This document shows positions 1 to 7,232 of a stretch of 64,000 nucleotides of DNA, piece by piece. Position numbers and translations under genes: made by a program. The notes under the pieces were generated by a model. The model searched no databases. It saw only the letters and a list, made by a program, of their open reading frames with translations, and was not told the DNA's origin. Origin of the DNA: Secundilactobacillus collinoides DSM 20515 = JCM 1123 (GTDB lineage: Bacteria > Bacillota > Bacilli > Lactobacillales > Lactobacillaceae); the NCBI RefSeq assembly GCF_001435975.1, contig NZ_AYYR01000001.1, positions 27,766 to 91,765 of the forward strand. The letters are read 5' to 3'. Within the stretch, counting starts at the first letter, position 1, and the number at the start of each line of letters is the position of its first letter.

Positions 1-338
1 TTAGTATTGGTCTGGAAATGAACTTTGACCATTTTTGGCGCAACATTTCACTTATCGTTGTGATGACGATTCTAGCTTTACTGACGAAACTGATCGGTGG
101 GGGATTGGGCGCCAAATTACTGGGCTTTAGTTGGAATAGTGCCTACGTGGTGGGTGCCGGAATGGTCTCACGTGGGGAAATGGCGCTTATTATTGCACAG
201 ATAGGGTATCAGGCCCATTTATTGCATGCCAGTGTCTATTCAGAAGTGATCATTGTGATTGTACTTTCCACTTTACTGGCACCTTTGATGCTGAAACAGG
301 CTATCAACCGGTTGCCGGACACGACACACGAATCATAA
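1..338 (+). CDS. CPA2-family cation:proton antiporter, C-terminal part (5' end outside window)
   Basis: The reading frame is open from the first bases and ends at 338, so only about the last 110 residues are present; the ATG at 18 is internal (it follows the codons for SIGLE). The fragment has three to four hydrophobic helices and the segment GAGMVSRGEMALIIAQIG, which matches the conserved late transmembrane region of Kef/NapA-type monovalent cation:H+ exchangers. It stops right after the last helix, so unlike the antiporter at 20915-22771 it has no cytosolic TrkA/RCK domain. Expected role is Na+ or K+ export coupled to proton uptake for ion and pH balance; the ion cannot be told from this fragment. 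A bidirectional terminator follows directly. Confidence 0.85.
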   Translation, partial: SIGLEMNFDHFWRNISLIVVMTILALLTKLIGGGLGAKLLGFSWNSAYVVGAGMVSRGEMALIIAQIGYQAHLLHASVYSEVIIVIVLSTLLAPLMLKQAINRLPDTTHES

Positions 339-369
339 AAAAACGCCCTCATTGAGAGGACGTTTTTTT
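337..369. terminator. Bidirectional intrinsic terminator between antiporter and permease genes
   Basis: An A-run, a GC-containing stem (cgccctc / gagaggacg) with a small loop and a run of seven T form a hairpin that can end transcription from both convergent genes. Confidence 0.85.
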
Positions 370-371
370 GA

Positions 372-1781
372 TTAATCATGTTCTATTTCATCCGGATTGT
401 TCAACCGACTGTGTTTCATGCCGTAACTGAAGTACAAGATCAAACCAAACGCAAACCAGATAAGTGAGGCGATCCACGTTTCGGCTTGAAGCTGGGTCAG
501 CATGAAGATGCACAACAGACCGGAGATAATTGGCAACACGGGGTAAAATGGCACTTCAAATCCTTGGTCATTTTCAATTTCCTTATTGTGTCGAAGCGGA
601 ATGATTCCGAATGAGACAAACAGGAAGGCAATTAACGTCCCAATATTGACAAGGTTAGTTAATTGGTCGAGGGGCACAAAACCACCCATAATACTGATGA
701 CGATGGTGATTGTGATCAGCGCATTTTTTGGTAATCCCTTTGAATCAAGTTTGCCTAAGAACTTTGGTAACAGGCCATCCCGGCCGATGGAGTAAATGAG
801 ACGTGAAGAACTGTAGATCATAGTGACCATCATGGTAAACATCCCGGCCAACGCACCAAGTGAAATGATTCCGGCGATCCAGTTTTGGTGAACGAATTGG
901 AGCGCAAAGGAAACGGGGTCAGCAACGTTGAGGTCTTTATAACTGATCATCCCTGTCAGTACGATGGAAACACCGACGTACAGAACCGTGGTAATGATCA
1001 ACGTTCCGATGATGCCGACAGGCATATTGCGTTTTGGATTCTTCACTTCGGCAGCCGAACTAGAGACTGCGTCAAACCCAAGGTAAGCGAAGAAGACGGC
1101 TGATGCACCGGCAAAGACACCATGGACGCCGTATGGGGTGAACGGATGCCAATTGGTTGGCTTCACGTAAAAGGCGCCGACTACGATAAATAACAGAATA
1201 ATGGCAATTTTGACAAAAACAATAATGTTGTTTAACCGAACAGAAGTCCGCATGCCGTGCGCCAGCATCAATGAAATGAGGACAACAATAATAATGGCAA
1301 ACCAGTTTCCGAATTCCTTTTGAGCCGGATCGAATGCACCCACAATGGCTGCTGGGATATTAACGCCGAAGCCGCGCATGAACGACTTGAAATAGGCACC
1401 CCAAGCACTGGAGACGGCGGCAACAGCCAAAACATATTCAAGAATCAGTGCCCAGCCAAGCACCCAGCCGACAATTTCGCCATAGACCAAATTACCGTAA
1501 GAATAAGCACTTCCGGCAACTGGAATGGCCGAGGCGAACTCAGCATAGCACATGGCTGCGGTAGAGCAGACAACGGCCGCAACAATAAAGGAAAGAATAA
1601 TGCCGGGACCTGCTTTTGTAGCGGCAACGGTGCCGGGCAAAATAAAGATCCCAGTCCCGATAACAGCGCCGATCCCTAAGGAAATCAAATCGACTGCACT
1701 CATGGTTTTAGCAAAGTGCTTATCCGTTTCCAAATACCGGTCGATCCGCTCCCGGCGAAAAATACGAGCTCTAAGTGACAT
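372..1781 (-). CDS. APC-superfamily amino acid permease (CAT/YfnA type)
   Basis: A 469-residue polytopic membrane protein with about 12 hydrophobic helices. The first helix carries GIGAVIGTGIF (residues 36-46), the substrate-binding break of APC transporters, and TM3 to TM6 contain further family features such as YAEFASAIPVAGSAYSYG and FFAYLGFDAVSSSAAE. These segments are typical of the cationic amino acid transporter branch that includes B. subtilis YfnA. It should import or exchange amino acids with protons; whether basic, branched-chain or hydroxy amino acids cannot be decided. Start is the ATG at 1781, preceded by TTGGAGGAA. It is monocistronic and faces the NUDIX gene divergently. Confidence 0.92.
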   Translation of the reverse strand: MSLRARIFRRERIDRYLETDKHFAKTMSAVDLISLGIGAVIGTGIFILPGTVAATKAGPGIILSFIVAAVVCSTAAMCYAEFASAIPVAGSAYSYGNLVYGEIVGWVLGWALILEYVLAVAAVSSAWGAYFKSFMRGFGVNIPAAIVGAFDPAQKEFGNWFAIIIVVLISLMLAHGMRTSVRLNNIIVFVKIAIILLFIVVGAFYVKPTNWHPFTPYGVHGVFAGASAVFFAYLGFDAVSSSAAEVKNPKRNMPVGIIGTLIITTVLYVGVSIVLTGMISYKDLNVADPVSFALQFVHQNWIAGIISLGALAGMFTMMVTMIYSSSRLIYSIGRDGLLPKFLGKLDSKGLPKNALITITIVISIMGGFVPLDQLTNLVNIGTLIAFLFVSFGIIPLRHNKEIENDQGFEVPFYPVLPIISGLLCIFMLTQLQAETWIASLIWFAFGLILYFSYGMKHSRLNNPDEIEHD

Positions 1782-2123
1782 GTGCGTTCCTCCAACAATT
1801 AAATACTTCCTAGAAAGCTAAGTCTATTTTAACTTTGTTCAGGGCGTGAAGCAAGGCAGTTAACTGGAGGCGCTTGGGCGCGCCCACTTGATAATGTGTC
1901 AGAAGCAAACTGTCACGGCAATGTTAGCAATCGTGTTTCCCCAAATTGTTAGATGGGTTGCTGCCAGGTCATTGAGCAAAGAAAAGGCTGCTTGGATGAG
2001 CACCCGCGAGATGGCATGCAATTCTGACCAAATAATGGCACATAACCGTATTCCTCACTGTACTTTAATGGTTAAAATCGTTAAAATAGATAGCAATCAC
2101 TTATTACCTTAGGAGGAATTTAT
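1782..2123. other. Intergenic region between divergent permease and NUDIX genes
   Basis: About 340 bases with no convincing gene. A 74-codon frame at 1888-2112 lacks a ribosome binding site and familiar sequence. Two TAAAAT-like -10 candidates lie at 2070-2090 before the NUDIX gene, without a good -35. No riboswitch or repeat was recognised. Confidence 0.4.
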
Positions 2124-2552
2124 ATGACGACAGAAGTTGCGAGTGGTGCGGTCGTTTATCAGGTTCGGGATGGTAAACCCTACTACTTATTGTTGAAGAG
2201 TGCCACCAGTGATTTTTGGGGCTTTCCTAAGGGTCACGTTGAAGCGGGTGAAAATTTAGCGGACACTGCGTTACGGGAAATAAAGGAAGAAACGCAGCTG
2301 ACCGTTGAGTTAGATACTACTTACCATGACGAGTTACAGTATGATATGAACAATGGTAACCACAAAGAGGTGCACCTATTTGTAAGTGAAGTTGCTGACG
2401 ATGTTACCATTACGAAGCAGGACATTGAAATTGCAGATACGGCTTGGCTGCCAGTTGATGAGGCGGTTGACCGGTTGACTTATGACAATTTAAAGAACCT
2501 ACTTAAGCGGGCCCATCAATATATTACGATGAAGATCGCGGCCGGAAATTAA
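2124..2552 (+). CDS. NUDIX hydrolase, Ap4A-hydrolase-like
   Basis: A 142-residue NUDIX protein. The NUDIX box spans residues 37-59 with G37, E43, R51-E52 and E55-E56 in place, so the Mg2+-binding glutamates are intact; the usual late glycine is Gln58. The preceding WGFPKGHVE is typical of the NUDT2-like group that cleaves diadenosine tetraphosphate, which is the likeliest substrate class. The start has a strong AGGAGG at 2112. The next gene, a guanylate-kinase-like protein, starts 14 bases after the stop, so the two nucleotide-metabolism enzymes are probably co-transcribed. Substrate is inferred from family resemblance only. Confidence 0.85.
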   Translation: MTTEVASGAVVYQVRDGKPYYLLLKSATSDFWGFPKGHVEAGENLADTALREIKEETQLTVELDTTYHDELQYDMNNGNHKEVHLFVSEVADDVTITKQDIEIADTAWLPVDEAVDRLTYDNLKNLLKRAHQYITMKIAAGN

Positions 2553-2566
2553 TGGAGAGAGCGCCT

Positions 2567-3139
2567 ATGAAACGCGTTATTGTGATCACCGGTGCGACAG
2601 GTACCGGCAAAACAACCGTGAGCAGTTATCTCACCGAACACTTTAATATTCCACGCATCATCACGCATACGACCCGACCTAAACGACCGGGCGAGCAGGA
2701 GGGTGTGGACTACTACTTTGAAACGCCGGAAACGTTTAAGCAGAATCACTACTTGGAGTCTGTGACCTATGCGAATTATCAGTATGGGTCATCGCTGGAA
2801 GGCCTAGCACGCGCGTTCTCAAAGTCGGATGTGGTCAGCATCGTTTTGGACACTAAGGGTGCTGAAACGTATGTCCATGAATTAAAGTCACGGGTGACCG
2901 TGCTCTTTTTGACCGTTACCCATCCCTTGTTATTAGAAGAACGTTTAAAACAGCGCGGCGACCAGCTGGAAATGGTCAAAAATCGACTTAAGAGTGACGA
3001 ATATCGCCGCGATCTTAAGTTACCGGCAGCGTTGAAGGGTGTCGCTAAAATCATGCAAAATGATGATTGGCAAAAGACGCAATTACGCTTAAACAAATTT
3101 ATCTCGAGTTTGATTGAAACCAAATCACCGCAGGCTTAA
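2567..3139 (+). CDS. Guanylate kinase-like protein
   Basis: A 190-residue P-loop kinase: Walker A GATGTGKT (residues 9-16) is followed by the GMP-binding pattern of guanylate kinases (TTRPKRPGEQEGVDYYF). The frame is open from an ATG at 2552 that overlaps the NUDIX stop, but GGAGAG at 2554-2559 sits seven bases before the ATG at 2567, so that start is preferred. It is similar in length to true guanylate kinases, but divergent after the GMP-binding segment, and lactobacilli usually carry a separate housekeeping gmk; this copy may be a paralogue with another role. Translationally close to the NUDIX gene. Confidence 0.75.
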   Translation: MKRVIVITGATGTGKTTVSSYLTEHFNIPRIITHTTRPKRPGEQEGVDYYFETPETFKQNHYLESVTYANYQYGSSLEGLARAFSKSDVVSIVLDTKGAETYVHELKSRVTVLFLTVTHPLLLEERLKQRGDQLEMVKNRLKSDEYRRDLKLPAALKGVAKIMQNDDWQKTQLRLNKFISSLIETKSPQA

Positions 3140-3173
3140 TCGTTTTGTCTCCCGATAAAGTATGTTAGACTAC

Positions 3174-3196
3174 TAAAAAGTAATGATTATTATTTA
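3174..3196. promoter_or_regulatory. Zur box upstream of zur
   Basis: A 23-base imperfect palindrome with core GTAATGATTA. Against the 9-1-9 style Zur consensus of Bacillus as remembered, 18 of 22 informative positions agree. It lies about 77 bases before the zur start, which suggests zinc-dependent autoregulation. Confidence 0.65.
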
Positions 3197-3272
3197 GCTG
3201 CGAGGGAATCGGTAAAACTGGGAAAGTGAACAATTTCCCATGCAATACCAGCCTTAGCAGAGGAGGCACAGC

Positions 3273-3713
3273 ATGCAACAAACTTTAACCCAAGCAATTG
3301 ATGTTTTAAAAAAGAACCACTTGAAGGTCACCAAACAACGCAAGGCATTGTTGACTTATCTTCTGGAAAACCAGGATCACTATCACGACGTTACCCTAGT
3401 AGATGACTATATGCGCCAGCAGTTTCCTGGTATGAGTCATAACACGATTTACCGTAATATTAAGGAATTTGAACAGGCCGGCATGGTTGAACAGCAGGTC
3501 GAAGGTGAACAAGCACGGGTAAAATATCAGTGTGATTTTAGTCACCTGCATCACCACCATTTTATTTGTCAGCGCTGTGGTAAAGTAACTGAACTAAAAG
3601 AATGTCCGCTCGATGTTTTTCAAGAACAGTTACCTGGTTATCAAATCGTAGGGCACCGGATCGAACTTTATGGTCTGTGTGCACAATGCCGTCAGGAATT
3701 AGCGTCGGTTTAA
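3273..3713 (+). CDS. zur: Zinc uptake regulator Zur (Fur family)
   Basis: A 146-residue Fur-family repressor. The N-terminal winged helix (about residues 15-75) contains SHNTIYRNIKEFEQAG. The C-terminal half has a His cluster (H91, H93-H96) and two CxxC pairs (C99/C102 and C136/C139) for structural zinc, plus Cys111 in KECPLD and HRIELYG. The combination DFSHLHHHHFICQRCGK, ECPLD and LPGYQIVGH fits B. subtilis Zur much better than PerR or Fur. With zinc bound it should repress zinc-uptake genes elsewhere. AGGAGG precedes the ATG. The box at 3174-3196 and the terminator after the gene indicate a self-contained, probably autoregulated unit. Confidence 0.85.
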   Translation: MQQTLTQAIDVLKKNHLKVTKQRKALLTYLLENQDHYHDVTLVDDYMRQQFPGMSHNTIYRNIKEFEQAGMVEQQVEGEQARVKYQCDFSHLHHHHFICQRCGKVTELKECPLDVFQEQLPGYQIVGHRIELYGLCAQCRQELASV

Positions 3714-3715
3714 GG

Positions 3716-3748
3716 GCTAGCACCGCTTTGTTGGGTGCTAGTTTTTTT
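3716..3748 (+). terminator. Intrinsic terminator of zur
   Basis: Stem CTAGCAC / GTGCTAG with a short loop followed by seven T, starting right after the zur stop codon. Confidence 0.9.
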
Positions 3749-3767
3749 GGTGGTGGGGATTTGCTTT

Positions 3768-4010
3768 GGCTTCAAAACGCTTTCTTTCACATTCTTATAA
3801 TTTTTTTGTTAAAGACTCGTTTAGCATGGTGGTTTTGCTCATTTGGCGTCGAAACGTGTTCCAGGAAGCAGGGGCGCCGGCTTCAAAACGCCTTTTTTCA
3901 CATTCTTATAATTTTTTTGTTAAAGACTCGTTCAGAATGGTGGTCTTGCTCATTTGGCAACGAAACGTGTTCCAGGAGCCCCCTAAACGCTTCCTTCCAC
4001 ACTCTTTTTA
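3768..4010. repeat. 111-bp tandem repeat, two copies plus a decayed third
   Basis: Copy 1 runs 3768-3878 and copy 2 starts at 3879; they are near-identical over about 100 bases (both start GGCTTCAAAACGC and contain CGAAACGTGTTCCAGGA). A third, truncated and diverged copy begins near 3983. An open frame across it only reflects the repeat. The ends match the dispersed palindromic repeats at 10862-10980 and 60547-60673, but here the central palindrome is missing. Confidence 0.85.
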
Positions 4011-4124
4011 GGTTCACTAAAGGTTTTTAACCTAATATTATAGTTTGTCGTTTACATTAGATGTTAGACTAATAGTATCAATGACAGCATAAGATAAATT
4101 ACCTGCCAAGGAGGGTTTTATTTT

Positions 4125-4184
4125 TTGGAGTTACAACGGCATTTATTGAAAATAGAGTTGCGGGTATTCCCTCTTTGGACTTAA
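4125..4184 (+). CDS. Possible 19-residue leader or small protein
   Basis: A TTG-started frame encoding MELQRHLLKIELRVFPLWT, nine bases after a perfect AAGGAGGG at 4108-4115. Nothing else explains this strong ribosome binding site. TTTACA (about 4050) and TAGTAT 16 bases later may be its promoter. It is too short to test by content and could be chance. Confidence 0.3.
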   Translation: MELQRHLLKIELRVFPLWT

Positions 4185-4186
4185 AT

Positions 4187-4195
4187 TGGTATACT
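4187..4195 (+). promoter_or_regulatory. Extended -10 promoter before the Ser/Thr/Lys-rich protein
   Basis: TGgTATACT matches an extended -10 element about 107 bases before the ATG at 4302. No good -35 is seen. Confidence 0.45.
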
Positions 4196-4301
4196 ATTCA
4201 AAGACATCGTATTTAATTAATGAAAACAAGCTCAGCAATTCTTTAGAGTTGTATGAGATAATAATGGTATAGGAAACTATTTTAAAGGAGGTGCCATTTT
4301 T

Positions 4302-4853
4302 ATGGCATATCGTACGCCACCATTTTTAACCCCCTTTGCAATTCTTTCAATTGCATTGGCATTGAGTGCAACTAACGTGGTGGTTAACAAAGTTAGTCAC
4401 TCTAGTGAAGGGACACCGACTACCAAAACGGCGACCGTTGCATCAAGCAGTTCGATGGATTCGAATGCTAGGTCGAAGTCAATGTCTGATTCTGCAAAGA
4501 AGAAATCAGAATCTGAAAGTAAGGCAAAGGATGCTTCCAAGAAGAAGGCTGAGAGTGAGTCTAAGAAAAAGGCAAGCGAATCCAGCTCAAAGGCTGCGGA
4601 AAGTTCGAAGGAAGCCGCAAGTTCAAGCACGACTTCGACGGATACCAGCAGCGCGACGACCACGACGAATTCCGGAACCGGGACAACTTCTAAAAAGTCC
4701 ACTGGGACAACGAGCAAGTCAACTTCAACGCCAACCACGGCATCGTCTTCATCTACGTATTCCAACTCAGCAACAACGGATACCGCAACGACGGATACGA
4801 GCGGTGACACGACTGGAACATCAAGTGATCAAACAACAACTAGTGGCTACTAG
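4302..4853 (+). CDS. Ser/Thr/Lys-rich low-complexity membrane-anchored protein
   Basis: A 183-residue protein with one hydrophobic segment (about residues 8-28) and no lipobox, LPXTG motif or other domain. From about residue 48 it is almost only Ser, Thr, Lys, Glu and Ala: first a charged SKS/KKKSESESK-like stretch, then a Thr/Ser tail. This looks like a disordered, possibly glycosylated stalk outside the membrane, but that is inference. It has AAAGGAGGT before the ATG and is followed after 32 bases by a two-helix membrane protein, likely in one operon. No function is recognised. The low complexity creates a long antisense frame that should be ignored. Confidence 0.75.
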   Translation: MAYRTPPFLTPFAILSIALALSATNVVVNKVSHSSEGTPTTKTATVASSSSMDSNARSKSMSDSAKKKSESESKAKDASKKKAESESKKKASESSSKAAESSKEAASSSTTSTDTSSATTTTNSGTGTTSKKSTGTTSKSTSTPTTASSSSTYSNSATTDTATTDTSGDTTGTSSDQTTTSGY

Positions 4854-4885
4854 ACAAAATACGCAAGGTGAGGAGGGTTACGCCC

Positions 4886-5953
4886 TTGTTTAGCTTACTT
4901 GACATGATTAACCATTATCTGGGTTATTTCAACATTAACGTAAAGTTGAAGAACCGGATCTATACCATCGTCGGCGCGCTGGGAACTATATATCTGTTGT
5001 ACGTTGCAATACGATGGATTCAAAACGGCTACTGGCTCCGAGGAATTGGCATTTTATTGGTGGGCTTGATTTTGGCCTACTTTACAGTGATGAACGTTTT
5101 TTACTATTTTACCCAAAAGAAACCACCGTTTGATATTTCACCAAAAATTGAAAAGATGATGGGGAAACCATTTGGGAGCAATCCGGCAGCAGAAGCAAAT
5201 CGCAAGGAAGCTGCCAACGCCCAACAACAAATGGGCAACGGGATGCTCAACAACATTCCGGCAAACGGATACTTCGATTCAAAGAAGGTCCTACCCGGAA
5301 AGGTCAAGGTGACCTTATCGCAACAGCGCAATATCGACGAAATAGCGGCGCACTTGCAACAGCTTAATCTGATGCAGCCCGATTATTCAGGATTAGGTCA
5401 ACGTGAGCTGGCCATGCAACTCGAAAAACAGCACAAGCCGGTGTACGCCATCGGGCTAGGTGTCAACATGCCGTACTTCGAGCTCAGTCATCAGGGAGAC
5501 GACCTTGTTGTTTTGGCTGGTGTCAACCAATCACAAAAGGTTGAGGTCGGAACCGTGACCACGGTCGGTTTGCAATCGATCAATGATATTCAAGACCGGG
5601 TCAAGCTGTACTTGGCAAACGTTATTTTGGTCGGTGGCCCGTACATGGAAATGGGCCGCAACATGCCAATGGAAAAACAGGCACCGTACGCGGTTCGGGT
5701 ACAGTTAGCCTATGAAAAACAGGCCGAAGAACAGGCGACAACGCCGCCGCCACTCTCCACGCCAACGCGTACTTACCAACAACCTGATAATGGCGCGTCA
5801 CAATTATATTCTCGCGAACGCAACAGTCGCGCGGCTGCCAGTCAATCTTCTGGACGGACACCCCAGTATGAGGCACCCGACACACGTGATGCGCGGGAGG
5901 ACAACGATACGACTAATGATGAACCGACACGGATGTCACGGTTTAGACATTAA
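4886..5953 (+). CDS. Conserved hypothetical membrane protein with disordered C-terminal tail
   Basis: A 355-residue protein starting at a TTG nine bases after AGGAGG (4871-4876); the GTG at 4868 lies upstream of that ribosome binding site. Two hydrophobic helices at about residues 25-42 and 52-72 are followed by a soluble domain (about 85-270) rich in Gln, Asn and Met in its first part, and a tail from about 275 rich in Pro, Thr, Arg, Asp and Asn that is probably unstructured. I recognise no enzyme motif. It resembles membrane proteins of unknown function found in lactobacilli, and its pairing with the Ser/Thr-rich anchored protein suggests a cell-envelope role. Confidence 0.75.
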   Translation: MFSLLDMINHYLGYFNINVKLKNRIYTIVGALGTIYLLYVAIRWIQNGYWLRGIGILLVGLILAYFTVMNVFYYFTQKKPPFDISPKIEKMMGKPFGSNPAAEANRKEAANAQQQMGNGMLNNIPANGYFDSKKVLPGKVKVTLSQQRNIDEIAAHLQQLNLMQPDYSGLGQRELAMQLEKQHKPVYAIGLGVNMPYFELSHQGDDLVVLAGVNQSQKVEVGTVTTVGLQSINDIQDRVKLYLANVILVGGPYMEMGRNMPMEKQAPYAVRVQLAYEKQAEEQATTPPPLSTPTRTYQQPDNGASQLYSRERNSRAAASQSSGRTPQYEAPDTRDAREDNDTTNDEPTRMSRFRH

Positions 5954-5972
5954 TGCGTTAGTAAAACCAAAA

Positions 5973-6022
5973 AGACACTCAGTAACTGGCAGGTACGTCC
6001 TGTGGTAACTGAGTGTTTTTTA
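5973..6022 (+). terminator. Intrinsic terminator after the membrane protein operon
   Basis: Long hairpin with outer arms CACTCAGT / ACTGAGTG and inner GGCAGG / CCTGTG, followed by a run of T. Confidence 0.9.
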
Positions 6023-6122
6023 CTGTGCTTTGCCTTTCATATCTGTTACTCGTGTCAACAACGAGCGATACGTTGCGGGTGTGGTTTGAAACACAACCTG
6101 ACATTTCCACGTTTAGCCATTC

Positions 6123-6141
6123 TAATGAAAATATTTCATTA
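6123..6141. promoter_or_regulatory. Palindrome, candidate operator
   Basis: TAATGAAA-ATA-TTTCATTA is a perfect 8-3-8 inverted repeat in the gap before the amino-acid ABC operon, about 155 bases before its promoter. The binding protein is unknown. Confidence 0.35.
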
Positions 6142-6156
6142 ACATTTTAATTGAAC

Positions 6157-6187
6157 TCTCATCAAGATGAATGAGAAATTTTTTTTG
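6157..6187 (+). terminator. Short terminator-like hairpin
   Basis: TCTCAT / ATGAGA stem with an eight-base loop followed by AATT and a long T run. No gene is recognised between it and the terminator at 5973-6022, so it may be a backup terminator or end a small RNA. Confidence 0.45.
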
Positions 6188-6296
6188 TGAATAAAATTTC
6201 GGTTTTTGGCTGTTCTTTCTCGCGGTATAGAGCGGTTATGAGAACGGTATTCAGCAAGTAAAACGCAATATACAGCAGTTTATGGAGATAATTATT

Positions 6297-6325
6297 TTGA
6301 CCAAAAAGGGATAATGGTTTAGAAT
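6297..6325 (+). promoter_or_regulatory. Promoter of the amino-acid ABC operon
   Basis: TTGACC, 17 bases, TAGAAT. Transcription would start near 6332 and give a leader of about 140 bases that contains a terminator hairpin. Confidence 0.65.
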
Positions 6326-6410
6326 TATTATTGAGTTATAATTAAAAGTGTATGAAATCTCAAACAGCAGTTTTGATGATTATTCTGAACATTTGTAATT
6401 AAAGAAACTC

Positions 6411-6450
6411 ACAGAACGGCGGGTTGCTGACTTGCCGTTCTGTTATTTTT
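6411..6450 (+). terminator. Leader terminator (attenuator candidate) before the amino-acid ABC operon
   Basis: A perfect 10-bp stem ACAGAACGGC / GCCGTTCTGT with a 13-base loop, then TATTTTT. It lies between the promoter and the ribosome binding site of the ATPase gene, so it must be read through for operon expression. No T-box (TGGNACC) or known riboswitch motif was found upstream. Confidence 0.7.
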
Positions 6451-6471
6451 GCAAGGTGGAGGGAAAAAAGT

Positions 6472-7212
6472 ATGTCAATGATTGAATTTCACGACGTAGA
6501 AAAATACTACGGCGATTATCACGCCTTACACGATATTAACCTGACGATCGATAACGGCGAGACGGTTGTGCTTATTGGTCCATCTGGTTCTGGTAAGTCA
6601 ACACTGATTCGGACCATTAACGGCTTGGAAACCATTCAAAAGGGGCAGTTGATCGTTAACGGTCAAGATCTGGCTGAAAAGAAGACGGATATGAACCGGA
6701 TTCGTAAGAATGTTGGGATGGTGTTCCAACACTTTAACCTCTATGCGAATAAGACAATCCTGGAAAACATTATGTTGTCACCGCGCTTGGTTTTAAAACG
6801 ACCTGAAGAAGAAAACAAGAAATTTGCGATGGAACTTTTGGATCGTGTTGGTTTAGCCGACCAAGCACCCAAGTTGCCTGCTCAGCTTTCCGGTGGTCAG
6901 CAACAACGTATCGCTATCGCACGGTCATTGGCCATGAAGCCAAAGGCACTGCTGTTTGATGAACCAACGAGTGCGCTGGATCCTGAAATGATCGATGATG
7001 TGTTGAATGTTATGAAGGATATTGCCCGCGACTCTGACATGACCATGTTGGTTGTGACCCATGAAATGGGCTTCGCGCGTGAAGTGGCCAACCGGGTTAT
7101 TTTCATGGCTGATGGCCAAATTCTCGAAGACGATAGTAAGGAGAAGTTCTTTGACGGTCAACCATCAAACGACCGGGCTCGTCAATTCTTGAGTAAGATC
7201 ATTACACACTAG
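6472..7212 (+). CDS. Polar amino acid ABC transporter, ATP-binding protein (GlnQ type)
   Basis: A 246-residue ATPase that powers amino-acid uptake by the two permeases encoded downstream. Visible motifs: Walker A GPSGSGKS (36-43), Q-loop Gln86, signature LSGGQ (139-143), Walker B LLFDEP (160-165) and the H-loop in VVTHEMGF. The length and GMVFQHFNLYANKT match the PAAT family (GlnQ, HisP, GltL). The frame is open from 6424, but GGAGGG at 6458-6463 is eight bases before the ATG at 6472, so that start is used. It is the first gene of a four-gene operon. Confidence 0.95.
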   Translation: MSMIEFHDVEKYYGDYHALHDINLTIDNGETVVLIGPSGSGKSTLIRTINGLETIQKGQLIVNGQDLAEKKTDMNRIRKNVGMVFQHFNLYANKTILENIMLSPRLVLKRPEEENKKFAMELLDRVGLADQAPKLPAQLSGGQQQRIAIARSLAMKPKALLFDEPTSALDPEMIDDVLNVMKDIARDSDMTMLVVTHEMGFAREVANRVIFMADGQILEDDSKEKFFDGQPSNDRARQFLSKIITH

Positions 7213-7232
7213 CCAGTAAAGGAGACAATCAC

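Noticed and set aside
1888..2112. 74-codon frame between the permease and NUDIX genes
   Set aside because: No ribosome binding site, no recognisable sequence, and it ends in the promoter region of the NUDIX gene.
3766..4011. Frame encoding a repeated KRFLSHSYNFFVKDS-like peptide
   Set aside because: The peptide repeat simply follows the 111-bp DNA repeat; there is no ribosome binding site, and the same DNA occurs as a non-coding repeat elsewhere.
4397..4810. 137-codon minus-strand frame with Val/Asp/Glu-rich product
   Set aside because: Mirror of the Ser/Thr/Lys codon repetition of the plus-strand gene; no start signals.
6327..6471. T-box leader before the amino-acid ABC operon
   Set aside because: No TGGNACC antiterminator sequence or stem I pattern; only the terminator itself is supported.
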